Part shown: positions 1 through 5,534 of the stretch, one piece after another | Layout: each line of letters starts with the position of its first letter | Position numbering within the stretch: position 1 is the first letter of the stretch | NCBI GenBank assembly: GCA_007133365.1 | Contig: SLMV01000022.1 | Span: 1 to 10,417, forward strand | Source: Clostridia bacterium | GTDB taxonomy: Bacteria > Bacillota > Sulfobacillia > SLMV01 | DNA length: 10,417 nucleotides | Reading direction: 5' to 3' | Made by a program: the position numbers and the translations under genes | Notes under the pieces: model-generated | Database searches by the model: none | Told to the model about the DNA's origin: nothing | The model's input: only the letters and a program-made list of their open reading frames with translations

Positions 1-2
1 CC

Positions 3-293
3 TGGGCCATGAACGAATTGCAACGACTCCAGTCCGAATATCCTGGCGTGATTGAGACGGTTCAGGGGCAGGGGTTGTTGTTGGGGATTCGTTTTACCAA
101 TCCGTCCGGCGGCATCATGGTGTTGAGTGAACTGTTCGAACGGCAAGTTATCGTCATTCCGAGCCTGATGGATTGGACCGTTATGCGCATTGCGCCGCCA
201 CTCAATATTCCCGAGGCCACTTTAAAACAGGGATTTTCGATTCTCGAAGAGGCATTATCGACGCTTGCACCGGATATTATGGCGATGGATTGA
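3..293 (+). CDS. Class III (PLP-dependent) aminotransferase, C-terminal part only
   Basis: The reading frame is open from the window edge, so the N-terminal bulk of the gene, including the PLP lysine, lies outside. The visible piece of about 96 residues has the pattern of the C-terminal small domain of fold-type I class III aminotransferases (ornithine, acetylornithine, putrescine and GABA types): a VQGQGLLLGIRF strand early on, then VIVIPSLMDWTVMRIAPPLNI and a final amphipathic helix. The RIAPPLNI stretch corresponds to the family's conserved R-x-x-PPL-x-I near the C terminus. An in-frame ATG at position 9 is internal, not the start. The amino donor cannot be told from this fragment. The agmatinase-like gene further on makes a polyamine or arginine-family substrate thinkable, but that is only context. 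The downstream SRPBCC gene starts 12 bases after the stop, so the two are probably cotranscribed. Confidence 0.85.
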   Translation, partial: WAMNELQRLQSEYPGVIETVQGQGLLLGIRFTNPSGGIMVLSELFERQVIVIPSLMDWTVMRIAPPLNIPEATLKQGFSILEEALSTLAPDIMAMD

Positions 294-305
294 AGAGGTG
301 ATCAA

Positions 306-740
306 ATGCCAACTCTTAATACGGATATTTATGTCGAAGCGACACCAAAGACTTGCTACCAACTGGTGTCCGATATGGAACGGTTCCCGGAATTCATCCC
401 CACCGTTGACGAGATTAAAGTCATTGAACGGGGCGAGGGATGGACGATAAGTCGCTGGGTGGCTCAGTTTCAAAAGCGACCCGTGGTGTGGACGGAACGC
501 GATGATTTTGATGATGAAGCGCTCACCATCGATTATGATCAGGTGGAAGGTGACCTTCGCTATTTCCGGGGGCAGTGGCGCTTTGAACCCGAGGGATCCG
601 GCTGCCGGATCCATTTATCGGTTTCGGCCAGTTTAGGCGTCCCGATGTTGTCGGCGGCGTTGGACCCGCTGGTGAATAAGATTGTGCGCGATAATGCGAA
701 GGCCATGCTCGAGGCGATAAAGAGCGAATTGGAATCTTGA
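306..740 (+). CDS. SRPBCC (START/Bet v1-like) family protein, polyketide cyclase/COQ10-like
   Basis: This is a 144-residue soluble protein with the build of small helix-grip proteins of the polyketide cyclase/dehydrase and COQ10/RatA group. Residues 6-33 give a first strand and the helices of the mouth (DIYVEATPKTCYQLVSDMERFPEFIP), a typical opening. Alternating strands follow around residues 35-108, with paired aromatic and charged residues (W47, W51, W62, W91). A long C-terminal helix covers about 117-143 (DPLVNKIVRDNAKAMLEAI). Such proteins bind hydrophobic ligands or lipids in a central cavity, and some act as cyclases or as CoQ chaperones; nothing here fixes the ligand. The start is supported by GAGGTG at 295-300, five bases before the ATG. 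It follows the aminotransferase closely, and its stop codon overlaps a possible small ORF. Confidence 0.8.
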   Translation: MPTLNTDIYVEATPKTCYQLVSDMERFPEFIPTVDEIKVIERGEGWTISRWVAQFQKRPVVWTERDDFDDEALTIDYDQVEGDLRYFRGQWRFEPEGSGCRIHLSVSASLGVPMLSAALDPLVNKIVRDNAKAMLEAIKSELES

Positions 741-856
741 TGCAATCAATCGCTATTTTTGGTCTTCGAAAATGTCTGAATGAAGATCGAAAACGTTTTG
801 CCAAACGCGCCTATCTTGGGAAGTCGACGGATGATGAAGGGGGAATAGAATTATGA
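740..856 (+). CDS. Possible small protein of 38 residues, coupled to both neighbours
   Basis: An ATG at 740 shares its A with the TGA of the SRPBCC gene (TGATG). The frame stays open until a TGA at 854-856 that overlaps the ATG of the FAH-family gene (ATGA). The predicted peptide has 38 residues. It begins MQSIAIFGLRKCLNED, is basic in the middle (DRKRFAKR) and acidic near the end (STDDEGG), with no clear membrane segment. Only a weak Shine-Dalgarno candidate, GGAA at 731-734, precedes it, so translation would probably depend on coupling to the upstream gene. I do not recognise the family. The double overlap is what makes it worth listing. The alternative is that this is simply the leader of the FAH gene and the open frame is chance. 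Confidence 0.35.
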   Translation: MQSIAIFGLRKCLNEDRKRFAKRAYLGKSTDDEGGIEL

Positions 857-1620
857 AACAGTACATTCGTTACGAGGAACAGGGCAAACCCCATTATGGT
901 CAGGTGACGCCCGAAGGGGTCTACGGCCTCGAAGGCCCCCCTTGGCATGAGATCCAACCGACGGGTTGGATGGGCCAACTTGAAGATCTAAAGATCCTGA
1001 CACCGGTTGAACCGAGCAAAATTATCTGTATCGGCGTTAATTACGCGGATCACGCGGCGGAACGAGGTTCGGATGTCCCGAAGGAACCGGTCTTGTTTCT
1101 AAAACCGCCGAGCACGCTAATTGGGCCGGATGATTCCATTCGTTATCCTCCCCAATCCCAGCATGTCGATTATGAAGGGGAACTGGCCGTTGTGATCGGC
1201 AAACGTATCTTTTGTCCCGATCCGGTACAAGCCCGACAGGCGATCTTTGGTTACGTCATTGCCAATGATGTCACCGCTCGTGATCTTCAGCGCTCCGATG
1301 AACAGTGGACCCGTGGGAAAGGATTCGACACCTTTTGTCCGGTGGGACCCGTCATCAACGTCGATGTGGACTTAGGTTCTCGCGAGATCGAGACCCGCTT
1401 AAACGGTGAAGCCAAACAACGCTCCAATGTTTCAAATATGGTATTCGATGTTGAATATCTTGTACACTATTGCGCCCAGGTCATGACCCTCCTACCGGGT
1501 GACATTATCTTGACGGGAACTCCATCCGGTGTGGGTCCCATGACCCCCGGTGATACTGTAGAAGTCGAAATTGAAGGGTTTGGGGTCCTGCGAAACTTCA
1601 TCGTGGCGCCAGGCGAGTGA
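853..1620 (+). CDS. Fumarylacetoacetate hydrolase (FAH) family protein
   Basis: This 255-residue protein has a complete FAH-family catalytic domain. Residues 1-50 form a short N-terminal domain. GVNYADHA (61-68) is the usual active-site entry motif. DYEGELAVVIG (106-116) supplies the E108 and E110 ligands for the divalent metal, and NDVTARD (138-144) supplies the third acidic ligand, D139. K156 in RGKGFD and the glycine-rich TGTPSGVG (221-228) complete the family pattern. Members cleave C-C bonds in 2,4-diketo acids (acylpyruvases), decarboxylate oxaloacetate (FAHD1 type), or act on catechol and homoprotocatechuate breakdown products; the sequence does not choose among these. The length matches FAHD1/HpcE-type single-domain enzymes rather than the longer tyrosine-pathway FAH. 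AAGGGGG at 837-843, nine bases upstream, supports the ATG at 853. The AbrB-type membrane protein follows after about 100 bases. Confidence 0.9.
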   Translation: MKQYIRYEEQGKPHYGQVTPEGVYGLEGPPWHEIQPTGWMGQLEDLKILTPVEPSKIICIGVNYADHAAERGSDVPKEPVLFLKPPSTLIGPDDSIRYPPQSQHVDYEGELAVVIGKRIFCPDPVQARQAIFGYVIANDVTARDLQRSDEQWTRGKGFDTFCPVGPVINVDVDLGSREIETRLNGEAKQRSNVSNMVFDVEYLVHYCAQVMTLLPGDIILTGTPSGVGPMTPGDTVEVEIEGFGVLRNFIVAPGE

Positions 1621-1717
1621 CGAATATCTTACGTTGGTCGTAAACTTAAGGCGGCGGTCCTGACAGGTCGGATGTCCTGACGAGGCGTTCATTGAAAAAT
1701 CCCCGTGATGGGTCCTG

Positions 1718-1723
1718 AAGGAG
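1718..1723 (+). promoter_or_regulatory. Shine-Dalgarno AAGGAG deciding the AbrB-family start
   Basis: AAGGAG lies five bases before the GTG at 1729. The in-frame upstream candidates, GTG 1705 and ATG 1708, have no purine-rich site in front of them and would place this SD inside the coding region. GTG 1729 is therefore the best start. Confidence 0.65.
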
Positions 1724-1728
1724 AGCAG

Positions 1729-2781
1729 GTGCGCTTGGTGCCCTGGCCATTGACGCTACTTGTACTCTACGCAATTGGATATGTGGGTTACCTCATTTTT
1801 CGCGGGTTCAATCTTCCTGCACCCGGGTTGATCGGTGCGATGGTGGGCACTGCTGTCGCCGCTATATTGGGCTTTCCTTGGGGCGAGATTCCCGAACTCG
1901 TCAATGTGGCGCTTCAGGCCCTCGTCGGGATTATGATCGGTTCGCGTTTTGACCAAGAGAGCGTCAAGCGACTCAAAACCTTGTTTTTGCCCGCCATGGC
2001 CGTTGCCCTCTGGATGATGGCCACCGGCGTGATTGCGGGCGTTTTGCTGCAGCGAATGACGGGATTGGACCCAGCAACGGCGATTTTTGGTGCAGCCCCG
2101 GGTGGCATTGCCGAGATGAGCGTGATTGCCTTCGATTACGGGGCTGCCGTCTCCACGGTGGCCCTGCTCCAATTCATCCGCATTATGGGCACTTATGCCC
2201 TCATCCCGCTCGTGACAAAGTATCTAGCTCATCACTTTGACTCACCGGAGGAGTCGATGGCGGTCGCGTCTTTTTCCAACGAATCGCAATCGGAGGTGCC
2301 GCTATTTCTGACGTTGATCATCGGTTTTTCCGCGGGTCTTGCCGCCTGGCGGCTGGGCCTTCCGGCGGGCGCGATTATTGGTGCGATGCTCGCCGTGGGT
2401 TTGTTGCGGTCCAGCATCTTATCGCTTCCGGCGCTGCCTGGTGGCGGTATTCGCCTGGCACAGATTGGTCTTGGGGGATTGTTGGGGCTGACGTTTGACG
2501 CCGATCTTTTAAACGAGATGGGGGCGATGCTCTGGCCGGTGATCCTGCTAAGTACGTTATTGTTGCTAAGTGCCCTTGGGCTGGCGTTTTTGCTTCATTA
2601 CCTCTTCAAATGGCCCTTGGTCACCTGCCTGCTTTCGAGCGCGACGGCCGGATTGTCGCAGATGAGCGTCATTGCTTTGGAAATGCGGGCCGATGCGCTC
2701 AAGGTAAGTCTTTTGCACCTGGTGCGAGTGGTGACCATCGTCATCTGCCTCCCGCCCATCATTGCCCTTCTCCTTCGCTAG
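1729..2781 (+). CDS. AbrB-family (PF05145-type) two-repeat integral membrane protein
   Basis: From GTG 1729 this is a 350-residue, very hydrophobic protein made of two related halves. PAPGLIGAMVGTAV (30-43) is echoed by PAGAIIGAMLAVGLL (212-226). GAAPGGIAEMSVIA (121-134) is echoed by SSATAGLSQMSVIA (303-316), each followed by a helix ending in a similar LLQFIRI or LLHLVRV segment. This internal duplication defines the family named 'AbrB/putative ammonia monooxygenase' in databases. That name is misleading: the protein is a membrane transporter-like protein, unrelated to the AbrB DNA-binding regulator or to the real ammonia monooxygenase. I count about ten membrane segments, with a polar linker at roughly 164-190 between the halves. 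The substrate is unknown. Its place behind an FAH-family enzyme could suggest a carboxylic acid, but this is weak. GTG 1705 is the alternative start. The stop is one base from the convergent ureohydrolase stop. Confidence 0.85.
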   Translation: MRLVPWPLTLLVLYAIGYVGYLIFRGFNLPAPGLIGAMVGTAVAAILGFPWGEIPELVNVALQALVGIMIGSRFDQESVKRLKTLFLPAMAVALWMMATGVIAGVLLQRMTGLDPATAIFGAAPGGIAEMSVIAFDYGAAVSTVALLQFIRIMGTYALIPLVTKYLAHHFDSPEESMAVASFSNESQSEVPLFLTLIIGFSAGLAAWRLGLPAGAIIGAMLAVGLLRSSILSLPALPGGGIRLAQIGLGGLLGLTFDADLLNEMGAMLWPVILLSTLLLLSALGLAFLLHYLFKWPLVTCLLSSATAGLSQMSVIALEMRADALKVSLLHLVRVVTIVICLPPIIALLLR

Positions 2782-2782
2782 G

Positions 2783-3739
2783 TTACTGGCCATGGGCAAC
2801 GGCCAATTGGGCGATCATTTCATAAAGAAGATGACACGCTGCGACCGCCGTGATTTGACTCAAATCGTAGGCGGGCAGCACTTCCACGAGATCCATACCT
2901 TTTAAGGCATCAACCGAACAGTGTCGAAGGATTTGGAGCAGCTGGGCTGTGCTTAACCCCCCTGCCTCCGGCGTCCCCGTTCCCGGGGCAAAAGCGGGGT
3001 CGAGCACATCGATGTCCAGACTGATGTAAAAGGGGTGGGAACCCACGACAGCCTGGATTTGGGCGATGGTATCATCAAGCGAGCGTGCCAACACCTCCTG
3101 AGTTGAAAGCGTGGTGAATCCGAGTGTCTTCGGGATTTGTCGATCTTCGGGGTTTGAAACCGGACCCCGAAGCCCGATCTGGATGGCGTGGTCGGTAGCG
3201 ATCAACCCTTCCTCGACCGCCCGTCGAAAGGGGGTGGCATGGGTATAGGGTTCGCCCCACGAGCTCGACCAAGTATCGGTGTGGGCGTCAAAATGGATCA
3301 GCCCCATCGGTCCGTAAACGGATGCCAATCCCCGTAGAACCGGCAAACTAACGGAATGATCACCGCCCAGGCAGATGGGAACCACCTGAGCCCTTGCTGC
3401 GTTTCGAATGACGGCTTCAACCGACGCCATGGTTTTTTCGATATTGCCGGGATTGACCGGTATATCCCCATAGTCCATGCCCGAAAGTGCCGTGATGACA
3501 TGGACCTGATGTTCGGGATGGTAGGGGCGCAACAATTGGGACATCTCCCGAATGGCGGCTGGGGCAAAACGGGCGCCCACGCGAAAAGTGCTGGCGGTAT
3601 CAAACGGTATCCCGATAACCGCATAGTCCGCGTCCTCAAACTGTCGTCGATGGTCGAGTCCCATGAAGGTGCGAATGCCGGAAAAACTCGGGGGTTTATT
3701 GACCGTTGATTCTTCTTCAAATGGTGGGTTAGCGGACAT
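2783..3739 (-). CDS. speB: Agmatinase/ureohydrolase family enzyme (speB-like)
   Basis: This 318-residue protein of the arginase/agmatinase superfamily has all the binuclear manganese ligands in place: H128 in GGDHS (125-129), D151, H153 and D155 in FDAHTDT (150-156), and D242 and D244 in SLDIDVLDPAFAPGTGTPE (240-258). GMDLVEVLPAYD (281-292) is the usual C-terminal family motif. The expected reaction is hydrolysis of a guanidino group to urea; agmatine to putrescine is the default guess. The loop after the DAHTDT motif (WGEPYTHATPFRRAVEEG) is also seen, from memory, in guanidinobutyrase-like members, so 4-guanidinobutyrate and other guanidino acids remain possible and the symbol is provisional. 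The start is supported by a purine-rich SD read on the minus strand (complement of 3748-3757). It lies downstream of the DJ-1 family gene on the same strand, 79 bases away, with an inverted repeat between. Confidence 0.88.
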   Translation of the reverse strand: MSANPPFEEESTVNKPPSFSGIRTFMGLDHRRQFEDADYAVIGIPFDTASTFRVGARFAPAAIREMSQLLRPYHPEHQVHVITALSGMDYGDIPVNPGNIEKTMASVEAVIRNAARAQVVPICLGGDHSVSLPVLRGLASVYGPMGLIHFDAHTDTWSSSWGEPYTHATPFRRAVEEGLIATDHAIQIGLRGPVSNPEDRQIPKTLGFTTLSTQEVLARSLDDTIAQIQAVVGSHPFYISLDIDVLDPAFAPGTGTPEAGGLSTAQLLQILRHCSVDALKGMDLVEVLPAYDLSQITAVAACHLLYEMIAQLAVAHGQ

Positions 3740-3760
3740 AAGGCTAACTCCCTTCTTTTT

Positions 3761-3815
3761 GACATGAAGAAGCGGGTAGGCGAGAAGAAAGACCCCCGCT
3801 TTACCCGCTGATGTC
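3761..3815. repeat. Inverted repeat between the DJ-1-like and ureohydrolase genes
   Basis: AGCGGGTA (3771-3778) and TACCCGCT (3802-3809) are perfect 8-bp arms. GACAT (3761-3765) and ATGTC (3811-3815) extend the stem after a small asymmetric internal loop. The loop also contains a second CCCGCT (3795-3800) that could pair with the left arm instead, giving two competing hairpins. On the minus-strand transcript the structure sits just upstream of the ureohydrolase SD. No run of T follows directly, so a classical intrinsic terminator is doubtful; an attenuator, a processing site or a weak terminator for the DJ-1-like gene are the options. Confidence 0.5.
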
Positions 3816-3818
3816 AGC

Positions 3819-4340
3819 CTAAAGCGTGAGCGTCTTGATGATATTACGGCAAAAAGCCGGTAGGTCCGGCGGTGTACGGGAACTGATCAGATTGCCATCG
3901 ACCACCACTTCTTGGTCGAGATACGTGGCACCGGCATTGGTCACATCGTCTTTGATGGCGGCAACACAAGTCAGATTCCGACCGTTTAGGATCTTGGCGG
4001 AGATGAGGACCCAGGCACCGTGACAAATGGCCGCAACCAGTTTGCCGGCCCGATCCATATCGTAAACGAAGTCGGTCATCGATTCGATTTGCCGCATACG
4101 ATCCGGTGCAAACCCACCGGGCACGATGACGGCATCGAAGTCTTCGGCCGCAACATCACTGGCATCCACGTCCGAGCGAACCGGATAGCCGTTCTTGCTG
4201 CGAAAAACGTCCTTGGCGGCTGATCCGACCACAAAAACATCGGCACCTTCTTCGCGCAGGCGGAGAAGCGGGTACCAAAGCTCGAGGTCCTCGTAATTAT
4301 CTTCCACCAATATCGCAATGCGTTTGCCTTCTAACTGCAT
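3819..4340 (-). CDS. DJ-1/PfpI family protein (class I glutamine amidotransferase-like)
   Basis: This 173-residue protein covers a whole PfpI/YhbO/DJ-1 domain. The N-terminal strand RIAILVEDNYED leads to the acidic region with E17, the likely acidic partner of the active-site cysteine. VIVPGGFAPD (71-80) forms the conserved glycine-rich turn. AICHGAWVL (104-112) is the nucleophile elbow, with C106 and H107. The C-terminal part includes DDVTNAGA and LISSRTPPDLPAF, both typical of PfpI-type members. Family members have been described as proteases, chaperones, or deglycases/glyoxalases acting on methylglyoxal-damaged molecules; the biochemistry is contested, so only the family is assigned. AGGTG (complement of 4348-4352) lies seven bases upstream of the ATG, inside a purine-rich leader. 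It is the first gene of the leftward pair. Confidence 0.9.
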   Translation of the reverse strand: MQLEGKRIAILVEDNYEDLELWYPLLRLREEGADVFVVGSAAKDVFRSKNGYPVRSDVDASDVAAEDFDAVIVPGGFAPDRMRQIESMTDFVYDMDRAGKLVAAICHGAWVLISAKILNGRNLTCVAAIKDDVTNAGATYLDQEVVVDGNLISSRTPPDLPAFCRNIIKTLTL

Positions 4341-4376
4341 CTTTGAACACCTGCCTTTCCTCTTTCCTTTAAATTA

Positions 4377-4386
4377 GTTCGCGAAC
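4377..4386. promoter_or_regulatory. 10-bp perfect palindrome, possible operator
   Basis: GTTCGCGAAC is a perfect palindrome, 37 bases upstream of the DJ-1-like start in the divergent intergenic region. It sits where a repressor could act on the leftward promoter. The binding protein is unknown; the MarR regulator encoded nearby is one candidate. Confidence 0.3.
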
Positions 4387-4402
4387 GGCGAAATAAATCC
4401 TG

Positions 4403-4454
4403 TTGGCGGCTTGTGTCTGCTGATTGGCGAGCTGGCATCCTAAATCCTTGGCGA
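4403..4454 (+). repeat. Three TTGGCGR direct repeats in the divergent promoter region
   Basis: TTGGCGG occurs at 4403-4409, and TTGGCGA at 4424-4430 and 4448-4454. The spacing of 21 and 24 bases is close to two helical turns. The last copy overlaps the proposed -35 box of the ndk promoter. Tandem sites of this kind could bind a regulator on one face of the DNA. Short repeats can also arise by chance. Confidence 0.35.
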
Positions 4455-4476
4455 ACGTATCCGACTACGATATGCT
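4448..4476 (+). promoter_or_regulatory. Candidate sigma-A promoter for the ndk-marR-pnp operon
   Basis: TTGGCG (4448-4453) and TATGCT (4471-4476) are separated by 17 bases, each matching four of six positions of the TTGACA/TATAAT consensus. Transcription would begin near 4483, giving a leader of roughly 85 bases before ndk. The AT-rich stretch 4489-4504 (TATAAA, AATAAT) offers weaker alternative -10 boxes. Confidence 0.4.
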
Positions 4477-4538
4477 GTTAATGTGGCTTATAAAGCAGAA
4501 TAATCGACGCGAAATGGATCGAAAGGGTGATGGATAGG

Positions 4539-4558
4539 ACCTGATCACGGTATCAGGT
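4539..4558 (+). promoter_or_regulatory. Hairpin that covers the ndk Shine-Dalgarno
   Basis: ACCTGAT (4539-4545) and ATCAGGT (4552-4558) form a perfect 7-bp stem with a six-base loop. The 3' arm contains most of the only ribosome binding site, AGGTG (4555-4559). Folded, it would hide the site from the ribosome. This could be a translational switch or thermometer-like element, or a palindromic protein-binding site in the DNA. Confidence 0.45.
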
Positions 4559-4568
4559 GCTAATGACT

Positions 4569-4997
4569 ATGACTGAACGGACATTTATTATGATCAAACC
4601 GGATGGCGTGGCACGTGGCCTTGTCGGTGAAATTATTCAGCGACTTGAAAACCGAGGACTGATGCCCGTAGCCATGAAAATGATGCGTATTCCCCCTGAT
4701 TTAGCCCGAAACCATTATGCTGTCCACGCGGACAAGCCTTTCTTTTCATCGTTAATCGAGTACATCACCTCCGGTCCGGTGGTGGCCATGGTATGGGAAG
4801 GAAAAAATGCGATTGAAGCATCCAGAGCAACCATGGGGAGCACGGATTCACTGGAGGCGGTCCCCGGCTCCATCCGAGGCGATTTCGGGTTGGATGTCGA
4901 ACAGAACCTAATCCACGGATCCGACGGACCGGAGACGGCAGCCCACGAAATTGAGTTATTCTTTGGTGAGATTGGACCAACCTCATCTTTAGAATGA
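4569..4997 (+). CDS. ndk: Nucleoside diphosphate kinase
   Basis: NDK moves the gamma phosphate from ATP to other nucleoside diphosphates through a phosphohistidine. The protein begins TERTFIMIKPDGVARGLVGEI, the textbook NDK N terminus with the KPDG loop. It continues with SGPVVAMVWEGKNAI, RATMGSTDSLEAVPGSIRGDFG and NLIHGSDGPETAAHEIELFF, where the histidine of NLIHGSD is the phosphorylated residue. From ATG 4569 it has 142 residues, near the usual 135-150. The start is a choice: ATG 4569 lies nine bases after AGGTG (4555-4559) and gives the family N terminus, while ATG 4563 is too close to that site and GTG 4557 overlaps it. The SD is inside a hairpin. The gene heads a run of same-strand genes for purine nucleoside recycling. 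Confidence 0.96.
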   Translation: MTERTFIMIKPDGVARGLVGEIIQRLENRGLMPVAMKMMRIPPDLARNHYAVHADKPFFSSLIEYITSGPVVAMVWEGKNAIEASRATMGSTDSLEAVPGSIRGDFGLDVEQNLIHGSDGPETAAHEIELFFGEIGPTSSLE

Positions 4998-5017
4998 AGG
5001 AAAGAGGTTGAGGAGCG

Positions 5018-5024
5018 AAGGAGG
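5018..5024 (+). promoter_or_regulatory. Shine-Dalgarno AAGGAGG deciding the marR start
   Basis: A full AAGGAGG lies six bases before ATG 5031. The adjacent in-frame GTG at 5028 is only three bases away, so ATG is preferred. Confidence 0.7.
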
Positions 5025-5030
5025 CACGTG

Positions 5031-5534
5031 ATGGCACTTGAAGGGCCTTTTGACTGCCTAGTGGAAGAAATCGATTATTTAATTCGTTACACCAGCCGCA
5101 TCGTTCGGCGGCGCGGCCGGGATATCCTTTCGGAGTTTGACATTACCCCGCCTCAGTTCAGTGCACTTCTCATCATCATACAAAACGAAAACCTGACCAT
5201 GGGTTGTTTATGCCAACATCTATATTTGGCCTCGAGCACGGTCACCGACCTCATCAATCGGATGGAAAAGAACGAATTGGTTGAGCGGGTGCGTGATTCC
5301 GTTGACCGGCGTGTGATGCGCCTGCGGCCAAAACCGAAGGGGCATGCCCTCATCAAAAAAGTGATGGCGTCCCGATTGCGCTATCTTTCCAGTATTCTGA
5401 GCGAAGTGGGAGAGGAAGAGCGCGAGGAAATTCGCCGGTCGTTTCATAAGTTGTATACGTTAATGCATGAGCGGCAAACACGGTATGATGAGGTTGACAA
5501 AACGAATGGAGGCGATGCCCAAACGGATGAATGA
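5031..5534 (+). CDS. MarR-family transcriptional regulator
   Basis: This 167-residue protein has the MarR layout: an N-terminal dimerisation helix (about 7-35), a winged helix-turn-helix with TPPQFSALLII (39-49), a recognition helix region LASSTVTDLINRMEKNELVER (66-86) and a wing with DSVDRRVMRL (89-98; the D-x-R-R part is the family hallmark), then C-terminal dimerisation helices to about 150 and a polar tail. Three cysteines stand out, C9 and the C59/C61 pair (GCLCQHL), so redox or metal sensing is possible but unproven. MarR proteins usually repress their own operon and let go on binding a small ligand. Here it lies 33 bases after ndk and overlaps the phosphorylase gene, so a purine nucleoside or thio-nucleoside ligand would make sense as an inference. 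Confidence 0.9.
   Translation: MALEGPFDCLVEEIDYLIRYTSRIVRRRGRDILSEFDITPPQFSALLIIIQNENLTMGCLCQHLYLASSTVTDLINRMEKNELVERVRDSVDRRVMRLRPKPKGHALIKKVMASRLRYLSSILSEVGEEEREEIRRSFHKLYTLMHERQTRYDEVDKTNGGDAQTDE
5508..5512 (+). promoter_or_regulatory. Shine-Dalgarno GGAGG for the phosphorylase, with awkward spacing
   Basis: GGAGG is two bases before ATG 5515 and fourteen before ATG 5527. The first is too near and the second rather far. The family N terminus favours 5527. Translational coupling with the overlapping marR stop may help initiation. Confidence 0.4.

Noticed and set aside
255..614. Minus-strand open frame of 119 codons opposite the SRPBCC gene
   Set aside because: It is a shadow of the plus-strand gene, with no ribosome site and no recognisable motif.
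1657..1681. Repeated GTCCTGAC (1657-1664 and 1674-1681) before the AbrB-family gene
   Set aside because: Two copies of eight bases with no symmetry or promoter context are too little to call an operator.
2787..2805. Small hairpin TGGCC/GGCCA at the convergent gene ends, considered as a terminator
   Set aside because: It lies inside the ureohydrolase coding end, has only five pairs and a nine-base loop, and no T-run follows on either strand.
3298..3765. Long minus-strand open frame of 155 codons inside the ureohydrolase gene
   Set aside because: It is an out-of-frame shadow of a gene whose metal-binding motifs are complete in the other frame. Its own translation shows no domain pattern.
4557..4568. 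GTG 4557 or ATG 4563 as the ndk start
   Set aside because: They overlap or nearly touch the only Shine-Dalgarno, and the homologous N terminus begins at ATG 4569.
5467..5526. N-terminal extension of the phosphorylase from ATG 5467
   Set aside because: The extra 20 residues are encoded by the marR 3' end, show no family similarity, and have no suitable ribosome site. The family normally begins a few residues before IGIIGG.
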